From Mycobacterium sp. (GTDB lineage: Bacteria > Actinomycetota > Actinomycetes > Mycobacteriales > Mycobacteriaceae): 64,000 bases of DNA. The stretch covers positions 1 to 64,000 of the forward strand of contig NZ_SCRH01000026.1 in NCBI RefSeq assembly GCF_004298145.1. Direction: 5' to 3'. Position 1 is the stretch's first letter; each line of letters begins with the position of its first letter. The position numbers and the translations under genes were made by a program. Positions 32,763 to 42,857 of this stretch are shown one piece after another. The notes under the pieces are model-generated. The model was not told the DNA's origin, searched no databases, and saw only the letters and a list, made by a program, of their open reading frames with translations.

Positions 32763-32865
32763 TCCTCGATTGTGCTCCCGTTTCGGCGCGGTCGCCGTCG
32801 TATCGGCAAACGCTCGGTGACCCGACGGCCCGCGCGGCGCCGTGGCATGTGATGTGATCGGCCTT

Positions 32866-33819
32866 GTGCCCGAAGCTCCGAGGGAAGTCGATGCCGCGGC
32901 CGCCCGCCGGCATCGGGTCACCCACCGCACCGAGTACCGCTACTCCGACGTCGTGACCAGCTCTTACGGACGCGGTTTCCTGACCCCGCGCGACTCGTTG
33001 CGGCAGCGTCGCGTCGCACACCAACTGACCATCGAGCCGGCCCCCGCCGACAGTTCCACCAGCACGGACACATACGGGAACATCAGCTCCTACTTCCACG
33101 TGACCGAGCCGCACAGCGTCCTGACGGTGGTCAGCGATTCCATCGTCGACGTCTACCCGCCGGCGCCCGGCCTGTACGCCGGCGGACCGGCGGTCCGGCC
33201 GTGGGAGGCGGCCCGGCCGGCCGGGCGCATCGGGGCGCTGGCGACCGAATTCACCCTGGACCTGAACCCGCCGGAGATCACCGACGAGGTCCGCGAGTAC
33301 GCGGCCCCCAGCTTCACGCCCGGGCGGCCCTTGATCGAGGTGCTGCGCGACCTGGCGTCGCGGATCTTCACCGACTTCACCTACCGGTCCGGCTCCACGA
33401 CGATTTCCACCGGGGTCAACGAGGTTCTGGCGGCCCGGGAAGGGGTATGTCAAGACTTTGCCAGGCTGGCGATCGCCTGCCTGCGCGCCAACGGTTTGGC
33501 GGCCAGCTACGTGTCCGGCTATCTGGCCACCGACCCGCCCCCCGGAAAGGATCGGATGATCGGCATCGACGCCACGCACGCCTGGGCCGCGGTGTGGACT
33601 CCGCAGGATCCCGGCCAATTCGAGTGGCTGGGGCTCGATCCCACCAACGACCAGATGGTCGACGAGCGCTACATCGTGGTGGGACGCGGCCGCGACTACG
33701 CGGATGTCCCGCCGCTGCGCGGCATCATCTACACCGACTCGGAGCACAGCGTGATCGACGTCGCGGTCGATGTGGTGCCCTACCCGGACCCGCGCGAAGG
33801 CGACGTCTTGCATGCGTGA
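32866..33819 (+). CDS. Transglutaminase-like cysteine protease-fold protein (Rv2569c-like)
   Basis: 317 residues from GTG 32866; an upstream GTG at 32842 adds eight residues. An N-terminal beta domain (RVTHRTEYRYSDVVTSSYGRGFLTPR) precedes the transglutaminase core with Cys in REGVCQDFARLAIACLRANG, His in DATHAWAAVWTP and Asp in LGLDPTNDQ. Proteins of this type are commonly encoded with circularly permuted ATP-grasp and alpha-E proteins, as here at 35685-38348. The group is thought to modify or hydrolyse a peptide made by the ATP-grasp. It overlaps the next gene by eight bases. Confidence 0.9.
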   Translation: MPEAPREVDAAAARRHRVTHRTEYRYSDVVTSSYGRGFLTPRDSLRQRRVAHQLTIEPAPADSSTSTDTYGNISSYFHVTEPHSVLTVVSDSIVDVYPPAPGLYAGGPAVRPWEAARPAGRIGALATEFTLDLNPPEITDEVREYAAPSFTPGRPLIEVLRDLASRIFTDFTYRSGSTTISTGVNEVLAAREGVCQDFARLAIACLRANGLAASYVSGYLATDPPPGKDRMIGIDATHAWAAVWTPQDPGQFEWLGLDPTNDQMVDERYIVVGRGRDYADVPPLRGIIYTDSEHSVIDVAVDVVPYPDPREGDVLHA

Positions 33820-34867
33820 CTTCACCTGTCCCAACTGCGGCCAGCGCCTGACGTTCGAGAACTCGACCTGCCTGAATTGCGGCGGCGCGCTGGGATTTTC
33901 GCTCGACCGGATGGCGCTGCTGGTGATCTCTGACGACGAAGCAACCGAGCACGCCGGCGTCGTACCCGCCGGCGAGTATCAGCTGTGCGCCAATCTACAA
34001 CTGGCCGAATGCAATTGGCTGGTACCGGTCAACACCCCCCGGCTGCTCTGCGCGTCGTGCGCGCTGACGACCGAGCGGCCCAACGACGCCGACACCGTCG
34101 GGCTGGCCGGGTTCGCCCGGGCGGAGGCGGCCAAACGACGACTGCTCGCCGAGCTGCACGAGCTGAAGCTGCCCATCGTCGGGCGTGACAAGGATCCCGG
34201 TTACGGGCTGGCCTTCCGGCTGCTGTCCAGCGCACACGAGAACGTGCTGACCGGGCACGAGAATGGCGTCATTACAATCGATTTGGCCGAGGGTGACGAC
34301 GTGCACCGCGAGCAGCTGCGGATCGAGATGGACGAGCCGTACCGGACCCTGCTGGGGCACTTCCGCCACGAGATCGGGCATTACTACTTCTACCGGCTGA
34401 TCGCCCCGTACCGCGACCACCTGGAGCGGTTCAACGAGCTGTTCGGCGACCCCGACGCCTCCTACTCCGAGGCGCTTGACCGCCACTACAGCGAGGGCGC
34501 ACCGGAGGGCTGGCGGGACGACTTCGTCTCGTCCTATGCCACCATGCATCCGAGCGAGGATTGGGCCGAGACGTTCGCCCACTACCTGCACATCCGGGAC
34601 GCGCTGGACACCTCGGCGTGGTGCGGACTGGCGGCGGCGTCGGCCACCTTCGATCGGCCGGCGCTGGGGCCCAGCGCTTTTCAGACGATCATCGACATGT
34701 GGCTGCCGTTGTCGTGGTCACTGAACATGGTGAACCGGTCGATGGGTCACGACGACCTGTACCCGTTCGTGCTGCCGGCCGCGGTGCTGGAGAAGATGAA
34801 GTTCATCCACGCCGTCGTCGACGACGCGACGTCGGAGTCCCGGGGTCCCGCGTCCGTGGGGGGCTGA
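33812..34867 (+). CDS. Zinc-ribbon plus HExxH metallopeptidase-like protein (Rv2568c-like)
   Basis: 351 residues. An N-terminal zinc ribbon (FTCPNCGQRLTFENSTCLNCGGALGF) and a second Cys pair (LLCASCAL) precede a peptidase-like domain with HEIGHYYFY as the metal site and a later Glu in HPSEDWAETFAHYLH. This is the Zn-bd_peptidase family. Start ATG 33812 overlaps the transglutaminase gene, so the two are made together. It belongs to the predicted peptide-processing cluster with the ATP-grasp gene. Substrate unknown. Confidence 0.87.
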   Translation: MRDFTCPNCGQRLTFENSTCLNCGGALGFSLDRMALLVISDDEATEHAGVVPAGEYQLCANLQLAECNWLVPVNTPRLLCASCALTTERPNDADTVGLAGFARAEAAKRRLLAELHELKLPIVGRDKDPGYGLAFRLLSSAHENVLTGHENGVITIDLAEGDDVHREQLRIEMDEPYRTLLGHFRHEIGHYYFYRLIAPYRDHLERFNELFGDPDASYSEALDRHYSEGAPEGWRDDFVSSYATMHPSEDWAETFAHYLHIRDALDTSAWCGLAAASATFDRPALGPSAFQTIIDMWLPLSWSLNMVNRSMGHDDLYPFVLPAAVLEKMKFIHAVVDDATSESRGPASVGG

Positions 34868-34923
34868 GTCGCGCTCGGGACCGTAACGCGATTCGCGACG
34901 GCACAAACGGGAATACTGCGACG

Positions 34924-35604
34924 ATGTGCTTCTCGATGACGGCGGATCTGGTGGTGGGGGCTGGGCTCGTGCCGGTCGCGGTCGCGACCCTGCGCGAGGT
35001 GAAGCACTGGCGCGAAGTGCCATTTGCTTTGTTGCCGACGGTGTTCGCAGTCCACCAGTTCATCGAGGCGGCCGTGTGGCCCAATAGCGTTGTCTCCCCC
35101 GGGATGGCCCACTTGGCGATGCTCGCATATGTCTTCATCGCATTGCCGCTGCTTCCCGCGTTGGTTCCGTGGGCGATCTTGATGCTGGAACCGTGTGGCG
35201 CCCGGCTACGGGTGGCGCCTTTTGCGGTGCTCGGCATCGTCGTTTCGGTCTATCTGGCTGTCGTCGTGCTCACCGAACCAGTCAAAGTGACCAGGGGCCC
35301 CCATGCGCTGCAGTACCAGACCGGCGTCGACGGCGGCTACGTGTGGGCGGGGCTCTACGTCATCGCGGTCATCGGGCCGGCGTTGATGTCGGGCTATCGC
35401 TCCATTGTGGTGTTCGGATTAGCGAACCTGGTGGGGCTGATCGTGGTCGCTCTCCTCTACGTGCATGCGTTCGCGTCACTGTGGTGCATCTACGCCGCCA
35501 CGCTGTCGGTCCTGGCGCTGGTGCACATGGTGCGGCGTCGGCGACTGCCCGATCCGCACCGCTACCACGGCGTCGCCGCGGATCGGGTGGCATTGAATGT
35601 GTGA
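34924..35604 (+). CDS. Multi-pass membrane protein (DUF6629-like)
   Basis: 226 residues from ATG 34924. It begins MCFSMTADLVVGAG, the signature start of the DUF6629 family, and has about seven hydrophobic segments (PVAVATLREVKHWR, LAMLAYVFIALPLLPALVPW, VLGIVVSVYLAVVVLTEP, YVWAGLYVIAVIGPALMSGY, FGLANLVGLIVVALLYVHAFASLW). Function unknown. It sits alone after the zinc peptidase gene, convergent with the ATP-grasp gene. Confidence 0.8.
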   Translation: MCFSMTADLVVGAGLVPVAVATLREVKHWREVPFALLPTVFAVHQFIEAAVWPNSVVSPGMAHLAMLAYVFIALPLLPALVPWAILMLEPCGARLRVAPFAVLGIVVSVYLAVVVLTEPVKVTRGPHALQYQTGVDGGYVWAGLYVIAVIGPALMSGYRSIVVFGLANLVGLIVVALLYVHAFASLWCIYAATLSVLALVHMVRRRRLPDPHRYHGVAADRVALNV

Positions 35605-35684
35605 AAGATGTAGGGAGAGAATGAAGCTAGGCGGAATTGCCGTACTCCTTCTCACCCCGCTTCGCGGGCTGCATCGTCGTACGG

Positions 35685-38348
35685 CTAGGCGGGCATCACC
35701 CGTCGCACGTCGGGGCCCCAAAGTGGTTGCATGCCACCGGGCAACGCCAGCTGCGTGGTGGTGATGACCTCGGCCAGGGCGCGCAGCTCGGTGTGTACCG
35801 AACTGAGCAGGTCCGCCAGCTCGGCACGCCGCCCGTCGTCGTTCACCCGTTCCAGCTCGGCGGGATGGGACCGGCGCAGCAGGGTGCCGATCTCGTCCAC
35901 CAGCCGTTCCGGGCGCGACGACCCCGAAGATCCGGGCAGGTCCTTGAGATCGGCGCGCAGCCGGTCCAATTGGTACAGCAGCGACCGCGGGTTCTGCGCG
36001 TCGAACAGCATCAGCTCGGCCATGGCTGCCACGCTGATCTTGCCCACGGTGCGGCGCCGGTAGATGACCGAGGACTCGCACGCCACCAGCGTCGACTCGA
36101 TGACGGATTGTTCGGCGGCGGCACCGCGCGCCACGGTCAGCGTCGCCTGCAACAACGCCGTCAGCCACAGGCCGCGTTCGATCCGCTTGCCGATATCCAT
36201 CATCGTCCAGCCCACGTCGCGCACCATCGACTCGCTGGCCACCCCGGACAGGGTCAGCATCCCGGCCAGCGTCTGTGTCTGGGCCCGGGTGAGCGAGGCG
36301 TCGGCCTCGGCGAGCGAGTCCGGCGGTTCGCTGTCGAGTGCCAGCGCGCGTTCCACCGCTGCGAGCACCATCCAGGTGTCGTTGGACATCTGGTCACGCA
36401 CCGCCCGGGCGGCCAGTGCCAGGCCCTCCACCGACTGCACCAGGGAGCCGGGCCGGTGCGGGTCGACGGTGAGCGACCACAGCGTTGAGGGAGCGACGGC
36501 GATCATTTCGGCCCCGTCACCGGCGCCGTCGCCGTCGGCCGCGGTGTCGGTTCCGGTGATGCGGCCCAGCGCGGCCATCAGCACCGGCACGCATTCGCTT
36601 TCCTCGCTGTGCTGGTGATGCCGGTACACGTGGAACCTGTCGCGGGCGACGATGAGCAACCGCGCCATGCTCTCGGCGCGCTCGCCGTAGCGGCCGATCC
36701 AGAAGAGGTCGGACAGCACCCGCGGAGAGCTGACGCCCCAGGTGCCCGCGGCCGTCTTCACCGGCGGTTCCACGCTCGGCAGGCTGATCGCCTCGGCCCG
36801 CGCCCGCTCCGTGGGGCGTACCCAGACATCTTTGGCCGCAATGGTTTTCAACGTGTAGGCGGCGTCCCCGGGCGCCAGCACGTAACCGATGCCGCCGATC
36901 ATCGGCGCGTAGCCGCCCCGCTGTGCGACGGTGAACAACCGGATACCCACTCCCGCCGACGACAACACGCCGGCGTGGTCGGTCGGCGCGGACGAGAACT
37001 GCGGCAGCTCCTGGCCGACCCACTGCCACGGTGCAGTCTCGATCTGGGCCGCCAACTGTGCCAGCTGCCGGGACGAAAGTGTCGGTCCGACAAGCGTTTT
37101 GTCGTCGACGGTGGACCTCACCAACAGCGACGACAGGTTCGCCAGCAAGTGGGAGCGCTCGGCGGCGGTGCCGCCCCAGTAGACCGGCGCGCTGGGCAGC
37201 AGCAAGGTTTCCGACAGCAGGTGCTCGGCCATCGCGGGCAGGAAGCGCAGCAGCCCAGGGTTTTCCAGGATCCCGCTGCCCAGCGTGTTGACAACGGTCA
37301 CCGTTCCGCGGTGTTGGGCCTCCACGAGGCCGGCCACCCCGAGACGGGAATCGGCGCGCAGATCCAGCGGGTCCGAATAGTCGGCATCGACCCGGCGCAG
37401 CACCACGTCGACGCGTTTCAAGGTGCCCAGCGAGCGCATCCACAACATGCCGTCGCGCACCACCAGGTCCGCGCTCTCCACCATCGGGAAGCCCAGCAGG
37501 GTGGCCAGATAGGCCTGGTCGAAAGCGGTTTCGGAGTAGATGCCCGGGGACAGGACCACTACCACCGGATCCTGGGCATCGTCGGGCGCCGCGTCGATCA
37601 GCGCCAGCCGCAGGGCCTGAGCGAACGGTGTTGTCGGCCGCGGCGTGATCCTTTCGTAGAGGTCGGGGACCGAGTGCGCGACGACGCGCCGGTCGGCCAG
37701 TGCATAGCCGGCGCCCGAGGGCGCCTGCGTCCGGTCGCCGTTGACGACGAAGGCGCCGTCCGGTCGCCGGCTGACATCACAGGCGTGCATGAAAAGCTGG
37801 TGGCGCCCGGGGATCTCGATTCCATTGGCGGCACGCACGTAACCGGGGTGACCGAACAGCAGCTCGGGGGGAAGCACGCCGTCGGTGAGCAGGCTGCGCG
37901 GCCCGTACAGGTCGGCCAGCACGGCATCGAGCACCCGGGACCGCTGCAGCAGCCCCGCCTCCAGCACCTCCCAGTCGACCGCCGATAGCACGATCGGCAG
38001 GGTGTCCAGCTGCCAGGGCCTCGGCTCCTGGCCGCGACCGCCGGGCTCGACGTCGGTGTAGGTGATGCCGTCGTTGTCGATCAGCCCGTGCACCACCGAG
38101 CGCAGCCGGTCCAGCCCGGCGCGCCCGCGCTCCGCGATGGCGTCGGCCACCTCCGCCCACGCCGGCCGCACGTTGCCGCCGCGGTCGACGAATTCGTCAT
38201 AGCCGCTTGCCGGGCCGCGCCGCAGATCGAAGAGCGCTTCCTGGGCACGCGCGGCCCGGTAGCCGGCCAGCAGGCGGTCGGCGTCGTAGTGGCCGCCAGC
38301 GCCCGTCGAGGCTGCACCGGTCCCGAATGTCATGTCCGCAAACGCCAT
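35685..38348 (-). CDS. Circularly permuted ATP-grasp fused to alpha-E domain (Rv2567-like)
   Basis: 887 residues. The N-terminal two thirds are the permuted ATP-grasp domain (DGAFVVNGDRTQAPSGAGYALADRRV, VVVLSPGIYSETAFDQAYLATLLG, GSGILENPGLLRFLPAMAEHLL). The last third is the alpha-E domain, all helical (LSDLFWIGRYGERAESMARLLIVARDRF, ALARAVRDQMSNDTW). This fused form is typical of Rv2567. Such proteins are predicted to form amide or peptide bonds, with transglutaminase and peptidase neighbours for processing. Both partners lie just upstream in the window on the other strand. The usual larger neighbour Rv2566 is not seen. Confidence 0.9.
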   Translation of the reverse strand: MAFADMTFGTGAASTGAGGHYDADRLLAGYRAARAQEALFDLRRGPASGYDEFVDRGGNVRPAWAEVADAIAERGRAGLDRLRSVVHGLIDNDGITYTDVEPGGRGQEPRPWQLDTLPIVLSAVDWEVLEAGLLQRSRVLDAVLADLYGPRSLLTDGVLPPELLFGHPGYVRAANGIEIPGRHQLFMHACDVSRRPDGAFVVNGDRTQAPSGAGYALADRRVVAHSVPDLYERITPRPTTPFAQALRLALIDAAPDDAQDPVVVVLSPGIYSETAFDQAYLATLLGFPMVESADLVVRDGMLWMRSLGTLKRVDVVLRRVDADYSDPLDLRADSRLGVAGLVEAQHRGTVTVVNTLGSGILENPGLLRFLPAMAEHLLSETLLLPSAPVYWGGTAAERSHLLANLSSLLVRSTVDDKTLVGPTLSSRQLAQLAAQIETAPWQWVGQELPQFSSAPTDHAGVLSSAGVGIRLFTVAQRGGYAPMIGGIGYVLAPGDAAYTLKTIAAKDVWVRPTERARAEAISLPSVEPPVKTAAGTWGVSSPRVLSDLFWIGRYGERAESMARLLIVARDRFHVYRHHQHSEESECVPVLMAALGRITGTDTAADGDGAGDGAEMIAVAPSTLWSLTVDPHRPGSLVQSVEGLALAARAVRDQMSNDTWMVLAAVERALALDSEPPDSLAEADASLTRAQTQTLAGMLTLSGVASESMVRDVGWTMMDIGKRIERGLWLTALLQATLTVARGAAAEQSVIESTLVACESSVIYRRRTVGKISVAAMAELMLFDAQNPRSLLYQLDRLRADLKDLPGSSGSSRPERLVDEIGTLLRRSHPAELERVNDDGRRAELADLLSSVHTELRALAEVITTTQLALPGGMQPLWGPDVRRVMPA

Positions 38349-38414
38349 TACTGCTGCACGGTACGCACGCGGCGCGAAGCGAGGACGCCCGGCTCGCCGA
38401 ATCCGCGCCGAGCG

Positions 38415-39371
38415 TTACGCCGGCGGCGGGCCGGGCTGGTAACCCGCCTGCCCCAGCGGGACAACCTGTCCGCCGGCGAGCTTGCGGTAGGCGTAGGTCA
38501 GGACGAGTGCACCGACGGGAACCGCCACCAGCGCGCCGAGGCCGCACGTCAGCAGGCTGACGAAGGCCGCCGCCAGCACCACCAGCCACACCAGCAGTGC
38601 GTTGGCGAAGTTCGAGCCGACAAGCGAAAAGCTGGAATTGAAGCCCTTGATTGCCGACTCCGAACGGTCCACCACGAACAGGATGGTGAACTGGACGAAG
38701 AGGCTCACGATGAGGCCGGGGACGAAGCAGAGGGAAAAGCCGATCGAGGTGAGAATGCCGACGATCAACGCGGCAACATACGCCATCGCGAAGTTGCGCG
38801 GCTTGAAGAACGAGCCAATGGTCACCGGGCGTCCGTCGGCCAGATCCAGGCAGCCGGATAGGAAGGCGGAGTGGGCGAACGCGGACACGAGGTACGCGGC
38901 CAGGTAGCCGAGGATGAGCAGCGTCATCCCGCCGCCATTGAGGTTCGCCGTGAAGGTGAAGTAGTCGTCGTCGGAGCCGGACGTGGTCGTGCCCACGTTC
39001 TGGCTCAGGCCAATCAGGGCGGAGGCGACGCCGATCAGCACCAAGTAGACGAGAGCCGAAACGACCAGTGTGGCAGCGTTTTTGGTGAACGTGTTCCATG
39101 CCCAGCCGAACGCGTCACCGATGCTGAACGCCGGCTTGGGCGGGCCCCCGTACCCGGGCGGGGGTGCGGCGTAACCCGGGGGAGGGCCGTAACCCGGGGG
39201 AGGGCCGTAACCCGGGGGAGGGCCGTAACCCGGGGGCGGGCCGTAACCCGGAGGCGGGCCGTAACCCGGAGGCGGGCCGTAACCCGGAGGCGGCGGGGGG
39301 TAGCCGGGGGGATTTTGACCGCCGCCCTGAGGGTCGGCCGGGGTGCCTGGATATTCGGGGGGTTGGCTCAT
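38415..39371 (-). CDS. Pro/Gly-rich membrane protein (Rv2560-like)
   Basis: 318 residues from ATG 39371. The first 80 residues are Pro/Gly/Tyr-rich with repeats of GPPPGY, followed by a multi-pass membrane domain of about six segments ([112 protein letters not shown]). It matches Rv2560 in architecture and length. Function unknown; the proline-rich part may bind partners at the membrane. Confidence 0.87.
   Translation of the reverse strand: MSQPPEYPGTPADPQGGGQNPPGYPPPPPGYGPPPGYGPPPGYGPPPGYGPPPGYGPPPGYGPPPGYAAPPPGYGGPPKPAFSIGDAFGWAWNTFTKNAATLVVSALVYLVLIGVASALIGLSQNVGTTTSGSDDDYFTFTANLNGGGMTLLILGYLAAYLVSAFAHSAFLSGCLDLADGRPVTIGSFFKPRNFAMAYVAALIVGILTSIGFSLCFVPGLIVSLFVQFTILFVVDRSESAIKGFNSSFSLVGSNFANALLVWLVVLAAAFVSLLTCGLGALVAVPVGALVLTYAYRKLAGGQVVPLGQAGYQPGPPPA
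39171..39296. repeat. 18-base tandem repeat coding GPPPGY
   Basis: About seven consecutive 18-base units (gtaacccgggggagggcc and close variants) lie inside the Rv2560-like gene. Units differ at a few positions (a/c in the middle). The in-frame unit length keeps the reading frame if the copy number changes. Confidence 0.9.
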
Positions 39372-39515
39372 GTCCGTCCTTGCTCTCGGATTTCCTCGTG
39401 TCTGAAGTTTCCTAGGAGGGAACGCGCGCTGAACTTGGCAAACGCCGAACTTAGCAAAGATGCGGCCTTGCCGCGCGGATTGCCGGGCTCGGCATGGACG
39501 TCCGTCCCTCGTGGT

Positions 39516-40871
39516 ATGCCTGAAGCCGTGCCCGACGGTCTGTTTGACCTGCCCGGCGCGCCACAGCCAGACGATCATGGCCGGGGCGTGTCGGGTGGCT
39601 CGCCGCTGGCCGTCCGCATGCGCCCGGCATCGCTGGACGAGGTGGTCGGGCAGGACCACCTGTTGGCGCCCGGGTCTCCGCTGCGCCGCCTGGTCGAGGG
39701 CTCCGGCGTGGCGTCGGCCATCCTGTACGGGCCACCCGGCAGCGGCAAGACCACGGTGGCCGCGCTGATCTCACAGGCGACCGGCCGCCGGTTCGAGGCA
39801 CTCTCGGCGTTGTCGGCCGGCGTCAAAGACGTTCGGGCGGTGATAGAAAAGGCGCGCACCGCACTCCTTCACGGCGAGCAGACGGTGCTGTTCATCGACG
39901 AGGTGCACCGGTTCTCCAAAACCCAGCAGGACGCGCTGCTGTCGGCCGTGGAGAACCGGGTGGTGTTGCTGGTGGCGGCGACCACGGAGAACCCGTCGTT
40001 TTCGGTGGTGGCGCCGCTGCTGTCCCGCTCGCTGATCCTGCAGTTGCGGCCGCTGGGCGCCGACGACATCCGCACCGTGGTGCAGCGCGCGATCGACGAC
40101 CCGCGCGGCCTGGGCGGGCAGGTCGCGGTCGCGTCCGAGGCCATCGACCTGCTGGTGCGGTTGGCGGCCGGTGACGCCCGGCGTGCTCTGACGGCGCTGG
40201 AGGTCGCCGCCGAGTCGGTGGAACCCGGTGGCGAGTTGACGGTCACCGCCGTCGAGCAGTCCCTGGACGAGGCCGCGGTGCGCTACGACCGGGACGGCGA
40301 CCAGCACTACGACGTCATCAGCGCCTTCATCAAGTCGGTGCGCGGCTCGGACGTCGACGCGGCGCTGCACTATCTGGCCCGCATGCTCGTCGCGGGGGAG
40401 GACCCGAGGTTCGTCGCGCGCCGGCTGCTGATCCTGGCCAGCGAGGACATCGGCATGGCCGACCCGACCGCGCTGCAGGTCGCGGTCGCGGCCGCGCAGA
40501 CGGTGGCGTTGATCGGCATGCCCGAGGCGCAGCTCACCTTGGCGCACTGCACGATTCGTCTGGCCACCGCGCCCAAGTCGAACGCGGTCACCACGGCGCT
40601 GGGCGCGGCGATGAACGACATCAGGGCCGGAAAGGCCGGCCCCGTGCCGCCGCATCTGCGTGACGGGCACTATTCGGGTGCGGAGGCGCTGGGTAATGCG
40701 CAGGGCTACAAGTACTCCCATGACAGCCCGGATGGTGTTGTCGCACAACAATATCCGCCGGATGAGCTGGTGGGTGTCGACTATTACGGACCGACCGGTC
40801 GCGGCGGCGAACGGGAGATGGCGGGCCGACTGGAGCGGCTGCGCGCGATCATTCGCAGGAAGCGGGGTTGA
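39516..40871 (+). CDS. rarA: Replication-associated recombination protein A (RarA/MgsA AAA+ ATPase)
   Basis: 451 residues from ATG 39516, length like Rv2559c. Walker [15 protein letters not shown] near residue 75, Walker [13 protein letters not shown], sensor 1 in [11 protein letters not shown], sensor 2 in [11 protein letters not shown]. The C-terminal part shows the RarA oligomerisation pattern ([32 protein letters not shown]). RarA acts at stalled replication forks. The frame extends upstream with no start signals, and that part is repeat-antisense sequence. Confidence 0.92.
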   Translation: MPEAVPDGLFDLPGAPQPDDHGRGVSGGSPLAVRMRPASLDEVVGQDHLLAPGSPLRRLVEGSGVASAILYGPPGSGKTTVAALISQATGRRFEALSALSAGVKDVRAVIEKARTALLHGEQTVLFIDEVHRFSKTQQDALLSAVENRVVLLVAATTENPSFSVVAPLLSRSLILQLRPLGADDIRTVVQRAIDDPRGLGGQVAVASEAIDLLVRLAAGDARRALTALEVAAESVEPGGELTVTAVEQSLDEAAVRYDRDGDQHYDVISAFIKSVRGSDVDAALHYLARMLVAGEDPRFVARRLLILASEDIGMADPTALQVAVAAAQTVALIGMPEAQLTLAHCTIRLATAPKSNAVTTALGAAMNDIRAGKAGPVPPHLRDGHYSGAEALGNAQGYKYSHDSPDGVVAQQYPPDELVGVDYYGPTGRGGEREMAGRLERLRAIIRRKRG

Positions 40872-40877
40872 AAAGGG

Positions 40878-41213
40878 ATGAAAACCTTCACCGACGAGGA
40901 GATGGGCCAACTGCTGCCCACCGCCAAGCCCTACAGCGTCGTCATCCTCATGCGCGGCCCGAGATTCGGTGACGAGTCGTCGCCGGCGATCATCTGGGAG
41001 CACGGCCGGCGCAACTTCGGGCTGCGCGACGACGGAGTGCTCGCGGTGGTGCTGCCGGTCACCGACGAGTCCGATGTCTGCGGCATCGGAGTGTTCGCCG
41101 CGACCGTCGACGAGACCGCCGCCATCATGGCCGACGACCCCGGGGTGGCGGCGGGGGTCTTCGTCTACCAGGTGCACACCTGCCGCGGATTCGCCGGCGA
41201 CGCGCTGCCCTGA
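40878..41213 (+). CDS. YCII-like small protein
   Basis: 111 residues, starting six bases after the RarA stop with GAAAAGGG upstream. The sequence VVILMRGPRFGDESSPAIIWEHGRRNFGLRDDGVLAVVLPVTDES has the small alpha-beta ferredoxin-like YCII pattern. The family is uncharacterised; a small-molecule or redox role is assumed. It is probably in an operon with rarA. Confidence 0.7.
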   Translation: MKTFTDEEMGQLLPTAKPYSVVILMRGPRFGDESSPAIIWEHGRRNFGLRDDGVLAVVLPVTDESDVCGIGVFAATVDETAAIMADDPGVAAGVFVYQVHTCRGFAGDALP

Positions 41214-41222
41214 CCGGGAGCT

Positions 41223-41301
41223 GGCCGCACACTCGGCACGGCTGGCCGCCGCAGGTCGGCCCGCGCAGGCAGCACACAGGCCGCACACTCGGCACGGCTG
41301 G
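41223..41301. repeat. Direct repeat after the YCII-like gene
   Basis: The 23-base unit beginning ggccgcacactcggcacgg is present at 41223-41245 and 41279-41301, with unrelated GC-rich sequence between. It lies in the convergent gap after the YCII-like gene and before the Rv2557-like gene's stop. It might serve as a terminator or be a chance duplication. Confidence 0.6.
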
Positions 41302-41309
41302 CGGGTGGC

Positions 41310-41933
41310 CTAGACCAGCTCGGGCACCCGCAGTTGCGCGATCGCCAGCTCGAACTCGGCGACGTCGATCACCTCGGCCCCCAGCTCGCGGACGCGCCTG
41401 CTGCGCAGCTCGGTGGCGCGGTCGCGGTTGCGGGCCATCGCGTCCATCGAGTCGAACGTCGAGCAGGTCACCGCCCGGCGGCAGGTGGGGTGGTCGACCA
41501 GCAGGCTGGCGCTGCAGAACCCGTCGAGGTGCTCCATTTCCGGCAGCACCGCCATCCGGTAGAAGTCCAGCGACCTGCTCAGCTGATCCGGCACCACTTT
41601 GAGCCAGGTGGCGCGCACGCACGCGCCCTGGCCGGAGGGGTGGTCGCGGTGCAGCAGGGCGATGTCCCATTCCTCCAATCGCGCGCTGCCGTCGAACATC
41701 AGCGCGGCCCGGTCACGGATGGGCGCGACCCGCTCGGCGCTGCCGCGCATCGCCTCGATGGTCTCCCACGAACTGGTGGCGATGCAGGTGCCGGACTGCC
41801 GGTCAACCAACAGCGACAACCCCAACCACCCGTCGATCTCCTTGAGGGCAGGCATGACGACATCGCGAACATGCGCAATTCCGATGTCGACCGACAGGGG
41901 TTGCGCCTGGATGGTGGTAGAGCGTGCGTACAC
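41310..41933 (-). CDS. Rv2557-like tandem-paralogue protein (first copy)
   Basis: 207 residues from GTG 41933 ([16 protein letters not shown]). Two ABM-like halves are visible: residues about 10-95 ([42 protein letters not shown]) and about 105-195 ([42 protein letters not shown]). The repeated LLVDR/H...S.W/FE/D pattern is a duplicated ferredoxin-like domain, as in monooxygenase-like stress proteins. In M. tuberculosis the two paralogues respond to starvation. It is beside its sister and shares a leader region. Confidence 0.85.
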   Translation of the reverse strand: MYARSTTIQAQPLSVDIGIAHVRDVVMPALKEIDGWLGLSLLVDRQSGTCIATSSWETIEAMRGSAERVAPIRDRAALMFDGSARLEEWDIALLHRDHPSGQGACVRATWLKVVPDQLSRSLDFYRMAVLPEMEHLDGFCSASLLVDHPTCRRAVTCSTFDSMDAMARNRDRATELRSRRVRELGAEVIDVAEFELAIAQLRVPELV

Positions 41934-41963
41934 GGTTGACCCCTTCTCTGTCGGGGCAGCACC

Positions 41964-41979
41964 CCGGTGGCGCCACCGG
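41964..41979. promoter_or_regulatory. Palindrome in leader of the first paralogue
   Basis: CCGGTGGCGCCACCGG is a perfect 16-base palindrome, 31 bases upstream of the GTG start. The identical palindrome occurs before the sister gene, at 42737-42752, within a longer conserved leader of about 90 bases that contains AGGAGGAAGGTGGTT. It may be a shared operator or an RNA hairpin. Confidence 0.5.
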
Positions 41980-42084
41980 TCCCACCAACCACCTTCCTCC
42001 TGCCGGTTCCGCGCCGCAATGCTTTCGGGGGCAGATCGGCGACCGGCCGAATGCCTGGTTCGGCCGGTCTACCGCCCATCTCGA

Positions 42085-42756
42085 TCAGACCAGCTCGGGC
42101 ACTCGGAGGTGCGCTAGCGCCAGCTCGAACTCGCATTCATCGAGTTCCTCGGCGCGCGCCTCTTGCATCGAGGAGTTCTTCAGCGCGGTTGCCTGCTCCC
42201 TGTTCCGCTCCATCGCATCGATGCTGTCGAACGTCGCGGAGGACACGCCACGCCCGGAGGTGCGGTCGATCAGAAGGCTCGCACTGCAGAACCCGTCGAG
42301 GCTCTCGAGCTGGGGCAGGACGGACGACTTGTAGTACTCGATGCCTTGATCCATGGTTTCTGGCGGCACCGTGACCCACGTCGCACGTAGGCCCGCCCCC
42401 TCGGGTGCGCGGTGGTCGCGATGCAGCACCGCGATCTCCCACTGCTCGACGTTCGCCGTGCCCTCGAACATTTCCGCCGCCCGATCACGGATTCCCGTCA
42501 CGGCTTCACCGCTGGCACGCATGGACTCGTCGCTCTCCCAGGCGCTGGTGGCGATGCACCGGCCAGAGCGACGGTCGACCAAAAGGGACACTCCGACGCA
42601 CCCCGGCATGCCTTGCAGCGCGGGCATGACCTCATCGCGAACATGCGCAATTCCGGCGTCGATGGACGAGGGTTGCGCTTGAATTGTGGTAGAGCGTGCG
42701 TACACGATCCACCCCCTCTTTGTTCGGGGCAGCGCCCCGGTGGCGCCACCGGTCAT
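42085..42756 (-). CDS. Rv2558-like tandem-paralogue protein (second copy)
   Basis: 223 residues from ATG 42756, with AGGAGGAAGG about 10 bases upstream; GTG 42705 (VYARSTT) is the start aligned with the sister protein. Two ABM-like halves are again visible ([36 protein letters not shown] and [37 protein letters not shown]). It is clearly homologous along its full length to the protein encoded at 41310-41933 but diverged. Function unknown. Confidence 0.85.
   Translation of the reverse strand: MTGGATGALPRTKRGWIVYARSTTIQAQPSSIDAGIAHVRDEVMPALQGMPGCVGVSLLVDRRSGRCIATSAWESDESMRASGEAVTGIRDRAAEMFEGTANVEQWEIAVLHRDHRAPEGAGLRATWVTVPPETMDQGIEYYKSSVLPQLESLDGFCSASLLIDRTSGRGVSSATFDSIDAMERNREQATALKNSSMQEARAEELDECEFELALAHLRVPELV
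42737..42752. promoter_or_regulatory. Palindrome in leader of the second paralogue
   Basis: CCGGTGGCGCCACCGG, identical to 41964-41979. Here it lies within the first codons after ATG 42756, so it is both coding and possibly regulatory. The surrounding leader is conserved between the two genes. Confidence 0.5.
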
Positions 42757-42857
42757 GAACCACCTTCCTCCTGCCGGTTGCGCGCCGCAATGCTCAACTG
42801 TGGCGGCGCTCACAAACGATTGGCTGGTCGTGACGCCCGCGCCGTAGGCTGGTTCGG

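Noticed and set aside
39171..39296. Regular repeats resembling a CRISPR array
   Set aside because: The 18-base units are directly adjacent with no spacers and code for GPPPGY in frame in a membrane protein.
38871..39515. Upstream extension of the RarA frame
   Set aside because: It runs antisense to the proline-rich gene and lacks a start signal; the real RarA start at 39516 fits the family length.
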